DNA of 64,000 nt. Source: Trileptium ribeirensis. Taxonomy: Eukaryota > Nematoda > Enoplea > Enoplida > Thoracostomopsidae. The notes beneath the pieces are model-generated. The model was not told the origin of the DNA. It made no database searches and was given only the letters and a program-made list of their open reading frames with translations. Position numbers and translations under genes: made by a program. The DNA lies in assembly GCA_030248225.1 (NCBI GenBank), contig JASANE010003168.1:124001-188000 (forward strand), given 5' to 3'. Shown here one piece after another: positions 37,201 to 51,101 of this stretch (position 1 is the stretch's first letter; every line of letters starts with the position of its first letter).

Positions 37201-39959
37201 ATTTGTACCACTACTTGTTACTACATTTACTCCCAGTTTTGCCTGATTATTCAAAATGTTCCGTGCGCCCAGGGAGGGGGTTATTGTCGTGAGGGGCGTG
37301 CTACGCTGCTTAAGGGCAACCACATTCACCTCCCTATGGACAGATATGACTCACAGTGCAGTCTGACGCCCCCTACAGTGAAATCGTGGCACCACCGCTG
37401 ACCAAATTGCTATTAAATATTGAAATTTTGTGGCTCATATTTTTGTAAAACTTCTTTAACTATGTATAATATATATTGGCACATCAATACTTTTATATGC
37501 GTACGTCCAGCATAGGAAACCTACCGATTTTTGTTAACCTGATACTTCGCTAATAACTGTTGGATTAGTGTAGTAACCTCGCATTTATCATTATTACTAT
37601 TTCTAACCTCTACAAAACAGAAAAGTATAGTCAACAGCCAATAAACATGATTAGATTAAACCTATTTATATCATCGCTGTCAGGGGGAACATATGCCTAG
37701 CGAACCCCTTGGTCGAAAGCAGGATAATCTGAATTTTAAGTGGGAGGCAAGAAATATTGGCACCGCCAGGTTCGTCGGTGGATTCTAAGATTCAAAACTG
37801 TCCAAATTCATTTCAAGTTATTCAATGTCAAAAGATAAAATGGTTAAAAAATCGCCGTATAAACTCTGGTAATATAGCCTTTATTGATGCTAAAACAAAC
37901 TTTATGGAAATTTTACGTAGTTTATAAATTTTTGCTTAGGAATAAAAGTGTTAGAAGAGCACGTTGTCAGTTTTTTTTGCTTCGGTTAAGGTCGACATAA
38001 CGGCGAAGTTAAGCAATCAGCAAGAGAAATTAAAGCAGAGCAAGTCAATAAGTTTACCAAGTGGTACGAACCAGGTTTTGCCACACCTCCTCGCAAAATT
38101 GAAGGAGCTAGCAATGAAAATTAGCAATAAATGATTTTTTGCATTTGTGAAATATTTTATAACGCTTTTTAACATGCTGAACAGGGGACACACCGCACCA
38201 ACAATATTGCGGCATTTGGCACGCTATCAACATTGCGGCTTTGTAGAATGCTTAAGGCAAGTATTGTTACATATTTTCAACCCGACGCGGTGTCAGGTTA
38301 AACCAATATCTGACTAACAGTAACCTCGGCCAACATATTAGCAAAATTTCAGCCAAAATTTCTAGTTCTTAGCTTGGTTTCAATGTTACGTTACACAATA
38401 ACTTGATAGAAATTTAATATTCTATTTTCTTCCACTTCCAAATTTGACCTAACTACCAATGACCTGGCCAATGTGAAAGGGGATGTATTATACCACCAGA
38501 CATCTTGTGGCTTGCCGTGTTCGCATTGCGTCCGATCGAATTGTCGCCACACTGCATCAGAGCTGATCCGATACGGCTGAATTGTGCGCGTACAGTATAA
38601 TACCGTATAGGCGTATATGTATTTTTTCACAACGATTCGTTCAATATCCGATACACAGCGCACATACAAATGAGACCGGAGCGGATCAGATCACATGGCA
38701 TCAAAACTCAACACTATCCGATTTTTAAGTATGGTTCAAAACTATATGACAGTTATCGGTTGTTGTTGAACATAATGTTGCACATACTATAACCGTAAAC
38801 AACTACATACAGCGGAGCAGCTGCGACAAACAAGCATATTGGTGTTTACGGTCTCAATATTAGTTAGGGTTATGTTTACTATGTAGTTCTTGCAAAGTCT
38901 GGATGCGTCGGCGATATAATTGCTTGCTTAAAAATTACAATAAGTTTGTATGTCTGCAAACTTGGCAATCACATATCAAATTTTGTGTCAGGGCCATAGG
39001 ACTACTCTTATCGTACGTTCGAGCAATTATATTTATATATACACACAATTTCGAATGCTGTGCTCTTATAAAAAATTTTACTTTCTTTTCAACAACTCAA
39101 TCCCAACCCTAATGTTGCCCAAGTACCAACTATCGTGGAATAGCGATTTTTTGCACTGCTTACATCAACTGTTTAAACTAAAGCTAAACGTTTGCAAAAC
39201 ACTCGACTGTTACAAAGCAAAAACGTCTTGAATATATTCAAACTTGTGCCCTCTTTACAAAACACAGCTATTGTTTTTTTAATATTTTGGAAAGCAAAAT
39301 AGTAAATAAATTATAAATATATTCTGTTAAAATTTAGAGAAATTACTTTGACTTAGTCACAGTAACTTTGTAATATAATAACTGTTGAAATAATTCTGGA
39401 AACGCTATGAGACAAATAAAACTAAGGAAAATTGAACATTTTGTGGATTTGAAAAGGTAGTATATTTTTCTAATAAGAAAGCGATAAAAACATTCCGATG
39501 AAATAAGCTTTCCAGATAAACTACAATTCGACTACATCATATAATAACTCTAGTAAGGCATCGTGGAGCTTATTAAAGACAAACATCGTACATTACAACC
39601 GAAATTGTCCTTAAAGATATTAATTTTTTATTACGTTTCACCCAAACTCGGCTGCAGAAATTTTGGAAAACTTTTATTGCGTCGAAAAAGATTCAGACGT
39701 TTAAAATATAAGGAAATTGATAGTCGAACCAGATTTATTTACTAACATATTTATATGTCTTAATACTAAATGCAACGCTGTGACCGTTGGGTGGAAACTC
39801 GCACTTTAGTTCAAAAAATAATAACAAAAATAGCTGGGACTGGCTATGTAATTCGTATATAAAATAAAAAATTTTAGATATTTTAAATAGCACACTCGTG
39901 AAAGTTAGATTTTCAATTGCCCTTGCAATCAGATAACCCTATCAGTAGGAGACTATCTT

Positions 39960-40110
39960 GGGCTTCCACCAACCGTCACTAAGGTCCGCCTTTAGACAAT
40001 TTCGTATACGTAATTATGGTACATCTGTGAAGCATTTCAAACTAACGCAGCAGTGGCTGGCGCATTAATGCTTGATGGGACTTAGGCTTTGCAACCAAAC
40101 TGTTAATAAC
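39960..40110 (+). repeat. Dispersed repeat, copy A
   Basis: It shares with 57285-57435 the ordered words aatttcgtatacgt/aatttcgcatacgt, gtgaagcatttcaa/gtgaaatacttcaa, ctaacgcagcagtggctg/ctgactcagcagcagtcg, and attaatg. Same orientation; the class is not determined. Confidence 0.65.
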
Positions 40111-41210
40111 ATATTATTTACCGGTGCGCCAATCCTGAGTTACAGCAGACAATCTGGTCAAAAATAATTTTAATAGGTGTAGTTCCTAATAACAAAAATG
40201 GACATGGCTTCAAGTCCTGTCGTAAGCAAGCTAAAGCGTCATTATTCATAGATTACAAGAACACTACGGCATACTAATGCGAAACACTCTAAAAGGCTCA
40301 AAATAACATCAAAAGTTAAAGTTTTGATGTTTCTAGTTAAAACTGTGCTTGAAAAGATCTAGAGTGTATAAAAAATTTTGGTTACATTAATGTAGCGAAA
40401 ATAAGCCCATCTTGGAAATGCGGCTGAAATTGTTTTAAAGTGCTCACTTTGGGGTGCGGAGGCATGTATAAAGTTTTGTAGTTTCTTGACCAGTTCAAGA
40501 TAAGTAGTCGAACAATATCTTTCAAACTAAAATCCACCTGAACTATGATATTATCCCGTTTTGCTAGTCAGGGCATTCAATTCGAAGATTTAGGACAAGC
40601 TGAAGAGAAAATAAGTTTCCATTATCCTTCAGGGATACGTATAGTAATAGTACAGATCAAAATAGAACATTATCACTTTAGTCAGAAAATATTTGACACG
40701 CCGCAGACGTTACAAGTGTGCATTGCCTTTTTGTTGAAGTTGTTTTGAATAAACACACCCTTTCGCTGAAAGTATTTAAGCAGCCGTCAAAACTTATGTA
40801 AAATCACAGTGAACAGCCATTTTAAGAAAATAGACAAATTGAGATATTATTGAATCACGCTTCCACGGGGTTGCGGAATATACTTCTTAATAAGTAAAGG
40901 CTTGCACTAACAAAATTGTGTTAGCTTTATCTTAGCTAATAAGTAAATTTTTAAAATTATTTATCTCTCAGTAAGCAAGTTCTGAGGATGAACCTTGTGA
41001 TTTTCTGTTGCCTGTTACCTAAGGCCAACGTCGATTCGCTTAAATCACAAAATAGGCGTTATAGAAAAGGTTGATACGTAGTTTCACTCCTAGTGGTATT
41101 CAATATGTCGGGCTTTTTCACTAGGGTGATTATAAAATATTTCTCCTAAGCAATGTCTAAACCAACATCGAGCCGGGGCTCACAAACCATACTCAGTTTT
41201 GTCCTTTTCG

Positions 41211-41665
41211 CTAGATATTAAGTACAGGTACTAAAGATATTAAGTACCGGTACTAAAGACATTAAATACAGGTACTAAAGATATTAAGTACAGGTACTAA
41301 AGATATTAACTACAGGTACTAAAGATATTTAGTACATGTACAAAAGATATTAAGTATATACTGCTACTAAAGACATTAAGTACAGGTAGTAGGGATATTA
41401 AGTACATGTACTGAAGATATTAAGTGCAGGTACTAAAGATATTAAGTGCGGGTACTAAAGATATTAAGTACCGGTACTAAAGACATTAAATACAGCTACT
41501 AAAGATATTAAGTACAGGTACTAAAGATATTAAGTACAGGTACTAAAGATATTAAGTACAGGTATATACTAAAGATATTAACTACAGGTACTAAAGATAT
41601 TAGGTACAGGTACTAAAGATTTTAAGTTCAGTTACTAAAGATATTAAAGTACAGGTACTAATATT
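41211..41665. repeat. Minisatellite, 22-bp unit with GTAC palindrome, about 20 copies
   Basis: The unit is agatattaagtacaggtact plus aa, repeated about twenty times with point changes and a few indels. Several units read AGTACCGGTACT, a perfect palindrome. There are no unique spacers. Confidence 0.95.
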
Positions 41666-44089
41666 TGCACTACTGGTACTCATATTAAGGTTTCCCCAAA
41701 TACTTTACGGCGGAGGACCTTGTCGAGATCAGAGCAAAAATAAAATTGTGCTTATTAGGATGTTTGCATACATGTACTGATGATTATTATATTAATATTT
41801 TATTATTATTATTTATATTATACTTATGCTAAGATACTACATTGAATCCAGTTAAGTGCGGGTTGAAACACTTTTGAGCTCTGGCTAAATTTGTGAGTGC
41901 CACTCAACTGTACGTTTCGAAGAAATTCTGAAACCAACGTCCATACTGCCTCGTAGTGCAGAATAATAATACGTATGCAGTCTAATGCAACAATTGCTTT
42001 TTCACACAGGCGAGTGCCTTTCCACTACGATTATTACTTCCTGATTTCACTGTTTTTGTAGATGTCACTTCTTTCATAAACTAACAATATTAGCTGTAAG
42101 CGTAAATGTGTATAATAAACTGTTATATATTTTTCGCGTCAAGCATGTTAAATAAAACTGAAAAATATCGGAAAAGTTGTTTTTAAGGCATATTTAAACG
42201 TTGTACTTCAGTCACACCGTCTCCACTTGAATGAGAAATTGAGCTATGAAAACAAAACAACAGACATTATTTTTCACTTATTCAAGTGGAAAATAATCAC
42301 TCAATCAATAAATAGTTACGAGTTGGAATAACGTGTGCTGTACGGGAGCTCTACCAATAGTCTTTAATTTCATCCAATTTTAAACAACCTTGTCCCTCTC
42401 TGTATTGTTGTTGTTTTTATAACCTTAAGGAGGTTCCAAAGTACACAGCTAACATATTGTTGAAAAGAAACAAGTTTTTTTTATTTTATGTAAAAGTTAT
42501 TCTTTCGCGGCTAGGTACAATTGCAACTTCTAAATTACATCTTCTAAATTTTAGTGTAAGTGCATATATATGTATTGTTAGAGGAAGTTTGGATAAATAT
42601 ATATTTGTTTTTATATGTTTTGGAAACGCTTGAAAGAAATAGAGCTTATTTCATGCCCAAAAATTGATGAAACAATAGTAAGCTAAGTATTTTGTAAGGA
42701 AACCCAGTCTGTACCGCCGACCTAGACTGGTGAAGATAATTAGAGTCATTTGGGTTATTCTCCTTGAGCTCGAACATCGCTAATTTTTACGATACATCGT
42801 TAATTTTGCTGCCATTCTACTAAAATCGTTAATGCGATTTATAAAATATTCGTGTGGATCATATTTATGACAAACGGGTTTTCTTACGCCACTCAAATTT
42901 GGTGGCTGCAACTTGAAATTTGGGGAAGAAAGTGAGAGGCAACCCCCCTCCCCGTGCTGCGTCACAGTGAATTTTTTGGGTTACCAGTGGTTCCCTTTGT
43001 AGTGTCGCCCTTTACACCCCCTGGTACTCAGGATCTGACAGCGTCGTCACAGAGGTATCAGAAATATAATGTGGAAAAATCTGAAACAGAAGACTGCACA
43101 TAAACACGTCTCTGATTATTTCCCTGACATATGTAATCCGGTGTCAAATATCGTAAGGATGATATTGTTACTTTGACGCCGAAAATTTTAGACTTTGTGC
43201 AATTAGTCATGAGCGATAAATGGTTAAAAGTTCTGAGTCCCACTATCTACTGATCAAGCTGATTTTTGCTCCATTATCGTCAACGCAAACGGTTAGAATG
43301 CTATTTAAACCAACGTTTATAGAGATTTTTCAAAATTTTTGTACCAAGTGCGACCGCGTAACTGCGAAAAAGACAAAATTTTGTAATAAACAAGACCACT
43401 GTAGATTTTTTATGACCGGTCTCGAATAGGGAAATCGAATTATACCAAAATCAACTGTGTATCTTCGAAACATACAATTTCCGAATGTATGTAAATCAGA
43501 AAAGGTTCGATACTTGTGCTTATCGCTACGAAATTCAAAGAATATAAAGCTTTTTTCGCGAAGCAATAATATCGTTTTAAGTTCAAATAAAAGACGTATG
43601 TCACTGTCTATATAAAAAGAACTCAGTAACACTTTAGTTTACATATTTCTGTAATTTTGACATGATTTTGAGCTGAAATTACTAGAAAATATTTTGCTAC
43701 ATTGAATTCTGAGTGTAGTGTGTGAAACTACGAAGCGAAGAATTCTCGCGTAGCCGTGAAAGTGGTGGAGTTGGACAAAGTTCGTTATTGGTTTTAGTGT
43801 GACATACATAACTCAACTGCGGCTGGGCGAACTAATTCGGATTATAGTTCACTTGAAAGCTTGAAGTCTCTGTTTATACTTTTTAGTTAGTCGCTAAGCC
43901 GATTCCAACACCCCTCCTTTCCCGAAAAGAGGGCTCGTGTACAGTATAAATGGGATTCAAAAAATAAAGTTACGTATTGTAGCTTGGCAGCCGGTGTCGA
44001 TATCAGAGTCAATCTGGACTCAGTTCCTACAACAAATAATCTGTATAAGACTGTATATTATATATATATCTTTGCTACGCGAATCTCTT

Positions 44090-44400
44090 AGGATGTAGAA
44101 TTAGGGCCAAAACGGGTTCCAAAATGAGCCGGTGAGATCCAAAGTACACGTCATTGGCAATATCTCCGCCTCCCTTTGAATCATATAACGATTTTTGATC
44201 TCAATTTTATAGCAATTCATCCTTTATGTAGTTGCAAACGTTGTGCAGCTAGTGTTGTTATTTACGTTATAAGGTTAGGTCAAACCGATTTTTCCATGGG
44301 TCCACTGGACCCAAACTACACAAAATGATGATATATATCCCCTCAACCGCTCGAGCTATATAGGTGCACTTGATCTCATTTTGTAATTTAATGCTCAATA
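44090..44400 (-). repeat. Family P repeat, reverse copy
   Basis: Read on the minus strand, it shares with 17930-18360 an opening near gaacgaaatgagc, gctcgagcggttgagg and ggaccca-type endings. Divergence is high. Confidence 0.4.
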
Positions 44401-46299
44401 TATCTGTCTAAATTATATATTCAACAGTCAGAATTCACCATGTTTGAGATAATACAAGCTATTAGTTTAGTATACAATAATTTGTAGTCTTATTATATGG
44501 TCACATGAAAATATCTTACTAACGAGATTTACACTCTTAGTTATGACCGTATCATAAGCTGTTGCTTGTGCATAAACAGACTCGCTCTCCTTATACTCAA
44601 GTTTTCTTAAATTTTTCAAGAATTTAAGTGTTAGAATGAATATTAGAAAGTAATTTTGTCTTTTTGCGGATGGTCTGTAAATTATTGTTTTTAAATTATA
44701 TGAAAGGCTATTTCACCTTAGTCCTTGAAAACTTGTAAAAGGAAACGTTGCGCAGCTTTAAACCTAAGTATATAGCATCCAATTCTAAGACCAAATACGA
44801 TTATGTTTGTTGAGATTATTGTTACAGCAACAGCTGTCACGTTGGGACATTGTTTTCACCTTTGTCAAGCTTTATATAACAAGCCGTAATTTCATTACAC
44901 TGCTTCCCCAGCGATCACAACGGGTGGATTTCTAATCCATAGCTCTTGGAATACATTTGCCAGCCGAAAGTAGTGTGCGGCATTAGGATATTTTTCCGAT
45001 CTGTTGTTGGTAAATTTCCAGAGAAACCCGAAATTTTTAATCAAACCGAAATATAAAGTTTAAAGGTGTCGTGATAATCTTAATAACAATGATACAATTT
45101 TGATGATAATATAGTATTTCGTTTGGAACTGGGACTGTGTGACATGTTCGGGTGCCATTAGGTGTACATATATTATCAGAAGTACAACGACTATTCCGAA
45201 GATTCTCACGATTGCCAGAAACTTAATAATTTTTCTTTGGACAGCTTTGATTTATTATGCTGGCACTTTTTAATCTTTGTAATAAAATCATATTTTGGTA
45301 ACATGGCGTTTCGTGTTGCGCCACGGCTGGGGTACCTTTAGTGTGATTCGTGATGGTTTAAATTACGTTTTCTTACTACCTCTGTATACGTTATACGAAT
45401 GTATAGTAAATGGCTATTGAGACACATTTCTTGAGTATGAGATTTACGAAGTCCCCACGTGGAAGCCATGCTCTTAAAATAAGGATCTGTGCGTTTCAAC
45501 CAGTAGCCAGTTTCAACGAGATTCTACTTTATTTCCTTTGTAAACCGGTCTGATGATGGAATGACCAATATAAAATAAAATGATGGAGCTACGGTGGCCT
45601 AACTTAACACTGCGTAACACCTTCTTGTTTTAGAAGGTTGAAACATCTGGGATTTGTGTAAAATCACTTTTTTTTGGGCTTGACTTGCAGTCAGGATATT
45701 TTAATGCTATTTATGCTTAACTTTTTCACGCCCAGCGTCACCAATCGGCAACGGCACATGTTGTGACACATTGTGTTAACTGTGCTTGTCGTGTGGCAAC
45801 GTAAACGTTAGAATATGTGTTTTTATTTGCTCGTCTATCCAAGTCCATTAAGGTAACGAGCAATCATTCCAAGATTGCTCAGTGGCTTACGTATGCCGCT
45901 TAAAAGCAAGCATGTCCGATGCGATTACCTGGCGCTCGCTTGAGTTTACGAAACATTGCAAGATCCATAACTCAAGTATATTGATACATTAAATTGATAT
46001 TATTTATGTGATATAGTTCTATGTAGTGTGACATGTGTATATATATTTTGTATTAGTATACTTTTAACTATTAGGGAAATCGGGGAATTTCTTGCATAAT
46101 ATTGAAAAGCCATGTTTAAATCCTTAGCTTACTTATGAGCATTTTCAGCTGTATGATTGCTAGATGACACTATGAAAGCGACTATTAACTTTGATTTCTA
46201 GTAAGTGGTCGTTGTCGCAGCCAACAGGAGGTGACTTTGTTTACAACTGCTGTCAGGCTATGTTTTATATTATATTAAACATCTATTACACAGTATGGG

Positions 46300-46640
46300 T
46301 CTTTCTTGTTAGCCCACCCCCACCATTCCGAAATTTATCAATTTTGGTGAAACAGCAATAATTTTGATACCATTCAACTCAGTTCGACCAGTTGGTTCAG
46401 ATAATATGTAGTTCGGTCGCTTAAATTTATGACAATTTTTTCCGTTTTTTTGGATTTCCAATGATTTTGGTCGCATTGGTGCCGAAAATTTTCGAAGAAT
46501 AATTTTTCTCAATAAATGTATAATTTTAGGACGATAAATGTATACATGTTCGAACAACATCGACGAGCTGAGTCGAATGGTACCAAAATTACCGCTGTAT
46601 CTGCCAAATTGACGAATTTTGGTCTGGAAGGCTAGCTGGA
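46300..46640. repeat. 'CTCAGCT/AGCTGAG' family repeat copy
   Basis: It contains cattcaactcagttcgacc, gacaattttttccgttttt, ttttcgaagaataattttt and catcgacgagctgagtcgaa, in an order similar to 8880-9130. Confidence 0.6.
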
Positions 46641-48356
46641 ATGACCATAAAATTTTATATCCTGGTTCTGTTTGGCATCATTATAGTTATTTGGCAAGCA
46701 ATATTTAAAAAATTGTTATAAGATTTGCTCTGCTAGTGCGGAGCATGCTAATTTTTTCTTCTTTATAATTGCTTTATAAAAGAAAATTTTGTTCGTCCTG
46801 GGTGTCTCTACAAAAATCTATTATTTCATGCCGTGGACACCATGTGTTTCAGACGGTACTTTAAGATAGAATACATGGTAGTGTAGTGTCGGTTATTGTT
46901 CTGCGGTATAAGATTTTCCAAAAAGTTATACAGTATCATCTACACTGTGGTGTTATTTACACACCTTACATAATGTGTTAATTTATGATATCCTTGACGC
47001 CGTCAGCAAACTTAAGTAGATTAGATGAAACAGTTAAGTTGATGGTGTCACTTGTCACATACACTATCTGTTCTGTTATATAGCGTAGTTATGTAGTGCG
47101 TACGCTGGATTGTATGGTGTAGACGTAAATGCTGCATAACTGAGTTAGGCATGTGTATCTGGTAAATATTTTTGTACTTGACAACATTCAATATATGTAA
47201 CACAAATTCATTGCATAAATTTGGGCTCACTCGTAGTAATGTTGTGCATATCGAGCAGGTTGTTCAACTTGGCTTTGCCAGCCTTCATCCGAGCTGACCT
47301 CCGCCTTGCATTAGTATCCACAATCTCGGGTACTGACATGCATACGCAGCGTTCACATATGGATTAAGCTAATACATTTGCAATTGTAGCCGTCGAACGT
47401 TAATCGAAATTGCTTTTCATACTTTGGAGTGGAATAGGACCAATAGTATTGAAATTGAGGTTATCTTGAATAACCACAAAACAAACACGTCCACCGCAAG
47501 ATTTGAGTCTTGGATGTTTGTCAGGAAGACCTAAGTGCTGTGATCTGGTCACAGCAGCATTTAAATTTAAGCTATTGTCAGTGTTCATGTGCAAGCCACC
47601 TAACCTAGAGGTACCACATCCTGCATATTATGGCTCCAGGGCAGATGCAAATTATGTATTTATTTTCATCGGGTCAAAACTTTCCGTAAATATATATAGA
47701 ATCACAGCCATTTTTAATGATTTTCAAATAAGGCATCAACATAAGCACAGCTCCTAGCGAAGGGATTTCTTAATCATGAACAGCACAGTCCGCGAAAAAG
47801 CTGGTGCTAATGGTAAATATTTAACCTGTATTTAATCATCAGAGGAAACAAATATGTGTAGGATGACACAGACTTCTCATCACCGATAAAGGTGTACCTT
47901 TCTCAAGTGGATCTAAATGTGATTCTATTAGATAAACGCCGAACATTTAAATACAGCAGCAGCGGATGAGTTAGATGTTTCTGGTGGCTAAATGTTTCTA
48001 ATCCAGCGGTTAATAAATTTATAAATTTCCCGTTTTTATAGTCTTTGGACAAAGAAATAAAGTGTCATTCGCTTTTAATCTGGGCTGAAAATCGTTGTAA
48101 TGTCGCTTTCAATGAATTGATTGTCTTAGGTCTTTCAAGAGGGTTCAAGATGCTTAATTTAAAGCCATCGTATAGTTACTGAGCTGAAGTATAGCCCCCT
48201 TAATCAAAAAGTCCATGATTAGTCTATCATGGGCTCTTGGTTGTATGTATAGTGTAAATACACATCATTTAAGGACGATTTATGTAAATGATTGTTTTTT
48301 GTATTTATTTGCGGAAACATTTATTATATGCATAATTATTAACTATATACTTAATA

Positions 48357-49100
48357 CTTGAATTCGAGTGGAATGAGCGAGCGTAGAGGCGAGCGAGTGG
48401 GACGAGAATTTTCAATTTTGGCTCCGGAAGGGGGGTTGAGGAGGTCCTGTTTGTGTGTCTGTCGCACCTGGATCTCGATAACGGTTGGGCGGATTTTGAT
48501 GCTAGATAGCTCATTCGAACCGGATAGTCCGGAGCTCATTCGAACCGGAGGGGTAGTGCCGGAGCCCGATTTTTGAATTATGGAGCATAATGACGTCATT
48601 TTGCCCCATTTTGCGGGCACCCCCTCCAGTTGTTGCGACTTTTCTCAATAAGTAAACGAGGTATCCGCAACCTAATAGGCCTATTCCGTGTAACTTTATC
48701 AGGGCAAGTTTTTCAACTACTTCCCAATCTGGAGTCTATAAGCTTATAGTTGGCGCCAAATTTCATATTTGGTGAAAAGTCGTGGGAAATGCACCTAAAT
48801 GTGTGTTTTTTTGTTGCTTTTAGGGTTTTTTCTGCAGATAAACTCATTGCAAGTGCTAAAAATATTGTTGGGCAAATATTTTTTCATACATGGCATAAAA
48901 AATGAAGTATTCGAAATTTTTGGTAAGAAGTCGTGGGAAAAGCACCGGAATGTGTGTTTATTGTTGGTTTTAGTGTCGGATATGGGGTTTTCTGGGCCGA
49001 CAAGCTCATTGCGAGTGTCAAAAATATTGTGTGGCAAATATTTTTCACACTTCTGCTTCGGGGGATTGTTCTCACCACTCGAATTCTGGCTCGCAAGCGA
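48357..49100. mobile_element. Putative element with GAATTCGAGTGG inverted ends
   Basis: GAATTCGAGTGG near 48360 is mirrored by CCACTCGAATTC near 49076. Just inside the left end is gcgagcgtagaggcgagcga and just after the right end is ggctcgcaagcgagct. The right half holds a 150-bp tandem duplication (48774-48900 and 48924-49050; shared words aagtcgtgggaaa, aatgtgtgttt, ctcattgc, aaaaatattgt). No intact coding region. Confidence 0.5.
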
Positions 49101-49159
49101 GCTTCACTAGTTATACATATAATTATTAAATATTAATATATTAATATTATATATATATT

Positions 49160-49183
49160 ATAGGGACACGGCAGTGTCCCTAT
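49160..49183. repeat. Perfect hairpin ATAGGGACAC / GTGTCCCTAT
   Basis: A 10-base stem closes a four-base loop (ggca) at the edge of a TA-rich tract. It could be a transposon end pair or a recombination remnant; no terminator role is implied in this genome. Confidence 0.7.
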
Positions 49184-49734
49184 CATATATTTTGTGCTAA
49201 TACTCGTGCATTTTTCAAAGAGGTTTTCTGGAATTTTTTTAAAACTGGCGTTTATTTTCTTTTGGAGCTATACCTTTTTAAGAAGCATAGTTTGATCATC
49301 GAGAACAGACAACGTTGGTTACTAAATTTTATGGTTTCGTTCTAAGGCGGTGTAAGATTAACTGCGAAAGGAGCGCGTTAAATTAAGGAAAATTATAAAA
49401 ACACGGCTTTGGCTGAATAGAGATTTATCTTTGAAGCCGCGCTATATTCCACAAGCGCATTCTTTGGTAAATCGAATAGGCACGTGCATGTCCATATTAT
49501 TTAGTTTCTCGTCATATGCCAACCCAATTTTTGTTTAATTTGCAAAACAATGAAATAAGGAAAGATGTGCCTCTTAATCATGTTGCTGAATAAATTGTTT
49601 GGTAGCTAGCTAAATGGCTTGGCATGCGCTTGCCATGTAGCTAGTTTTTTTAAATTGGCTTTAAAGTAAATTATGAGAAAGCCGAATCCAAGTGGTACTC
49701 CTTGACCCTTACAGGGGCAACTTTGTATCGGGTG

Positions 49735-50320
49735 CGTGGGCTGCGGCGCGTAGGGCTTCGGGCGGGGGGGGGGGTGCCGTATTTCGCTAGGGATGGCTGC
49801 GGCGCCTCGTGAGGATGCAGAGCCTTTGGTGGTGTGCCGCGCCTCTTCGGTAGGCTAAGTGTGCGCACCACACGGTAGGTGCGCTGTCTCGGAAGACATG
49901 TGCAGCACCTTGGGGGGTGGACCACCTGGGATGGCGGGAGGGGCGTTACAAATGCCTTATGGGGGTGCGATACCTCAAAGGCAGGGGTGGGGCTGGGGCG
50001 CCTCGGGGATAGCGCTCGGTGAGGTGATATTTTGGGGGTTGCAGAACCTCGAGGTGGGGTTGTAGTACGTCGAGGGTAGGGGCTGCAGCTTCCTTGGGGA
50101 GAGGGAAGGATGTGCGGCACATTGTCTTCGGCGCGGGCAGCACCTCGAGGTGGGGTGTGGCGCCGCTTCGGAGAGGGGTTGCGGCACCTCGGCAGGAGAT
50201 GCGCCGCCTCGGGGGGGGGGGTTGCGGGGACTCGGACCATGTGGTACCGCGGGGGAGATTCCATGACTTGAAGGGGTGTGGCGCCTCTGAGGGGCCTCCG
50301 CCACTGTGTCGAAGTTTACG
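49735..50320 (+). repeat. G-rich degenerate minisatellite in the ESRP intron
   Basis: This is a GC-rich island in AT-rich DNA. The + strand repeats a loosely conserved unit of roughly 25-35 bp around gcggcacctcggg and ggtggggtg, with homopolymer G runs near 49765 and 50212. The 197-codon minus-strand frame (49671-50264), rich in P, R and H, is explained by the repeat and has no domain. On the sense strand of the intron it is dense in GGT and TGG words and G tracts. Confidence 0.85.
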
Positions 50321-50379
50321 GGATATTTATTATTGGTAGCAAAGTACCAGGTTTTTCAAGTTCTTGTCGCTTGGCTCTT

Positions 50380-50775
50380 CGTGGACGGGTCTTATTCTCG
50401 GTTCGGCTCTTTCGATAACAAGCTAGAATCAAGTCTCAGCCTCCAGAAAATTTAAATTCGCGACTCCCTAATATGTAGAGAGAACATATGCCAATCGTCT
50501 AACAAATCATCATTTGCTTTTATAGCATTGAAGACCTGAGCCGATGTATTCTCTGCTGCTCTTGCTTTTGGCATACTATTGTGCTATACATCGCTATTAT
50601 AATAAATGTTTGTTGTTTTATAGGAAAGAGATTTTAAGAGCCGAACTCAGATTTTCCCGATACACTAGACTCCACTCTCTCAAACACATCTTGGGCTCTG
50701 GCTCGGCTCCTCAGATATCATGACAGGCTCGGCTCGGCTCAACGGCTAAGCCGAGGCAAGAGCCCAAATTTTCAG
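50380..50775. repeat. GGCTCGG-bearing repeat, possibly TIR-type
   Basis: The left side has ggttcggctctttcgataa and the right side has ggctcggctcggctcaacgg followed by ctaagccgag. Copies of the gagccga/tcggctc word occur on both sides in both orientations. Ends not resolved. Confidence 0.35.
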
Positions 50776-51039
50776 TTGTATTGAAGCTTCATCATCATTT
50801 TCACACGAATTTAACCCTGAATCTGAAATGTATCTCTTGACCATGTAAAAGTAACAATAAAAGGTAACAATGCTACGATGTAACATATAAAATACATATG
50901 TTTATTCATGTAAAATCATGGAACAAGCTTTGAGTAATTTAAGTTTATACTCATTACGTGTTCAGAAATATATTTAAATGCTGCTGCTACACAGGGTCCT
51001 TTCAGAACTCTAACCCTTATAATAGCCACAAAAGCATAT

Positions 51040-51101
51040 TGTAGCGAAGCTAGTCCTAATAAGTTTCAATAAGAACCCGTATTAGGACTAGCTTCGCTAC
51101 A
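51040..51101 (+). repeat. 62-bp palindrome at the 5' end of the gag/env element
   Basis: 22-bp arms 51040-51061 and 51080-51101 pair perfectly around an 18-base loop. The sequence starts TGTAGC and ends GCTACA. It could be a minimal or internally deleted LTR. The 3' end of the element (53411-53451) matches it only in inverted form over the loop. Confidence 0.85.

Noticed and set aside
41211..41665. CRISPR-like regular array
   Set aside because: Units are contiguous with no unique spacers, and the genome is an animal with spliceosomal introns.
49671..50264. 197-codon minus-strand frame rich in P, R and H
   Set aside because: It lies wholly in the G-rich minisatellite, the amino-acid pattern follows the repeat, and several other frames in the same block are also open.
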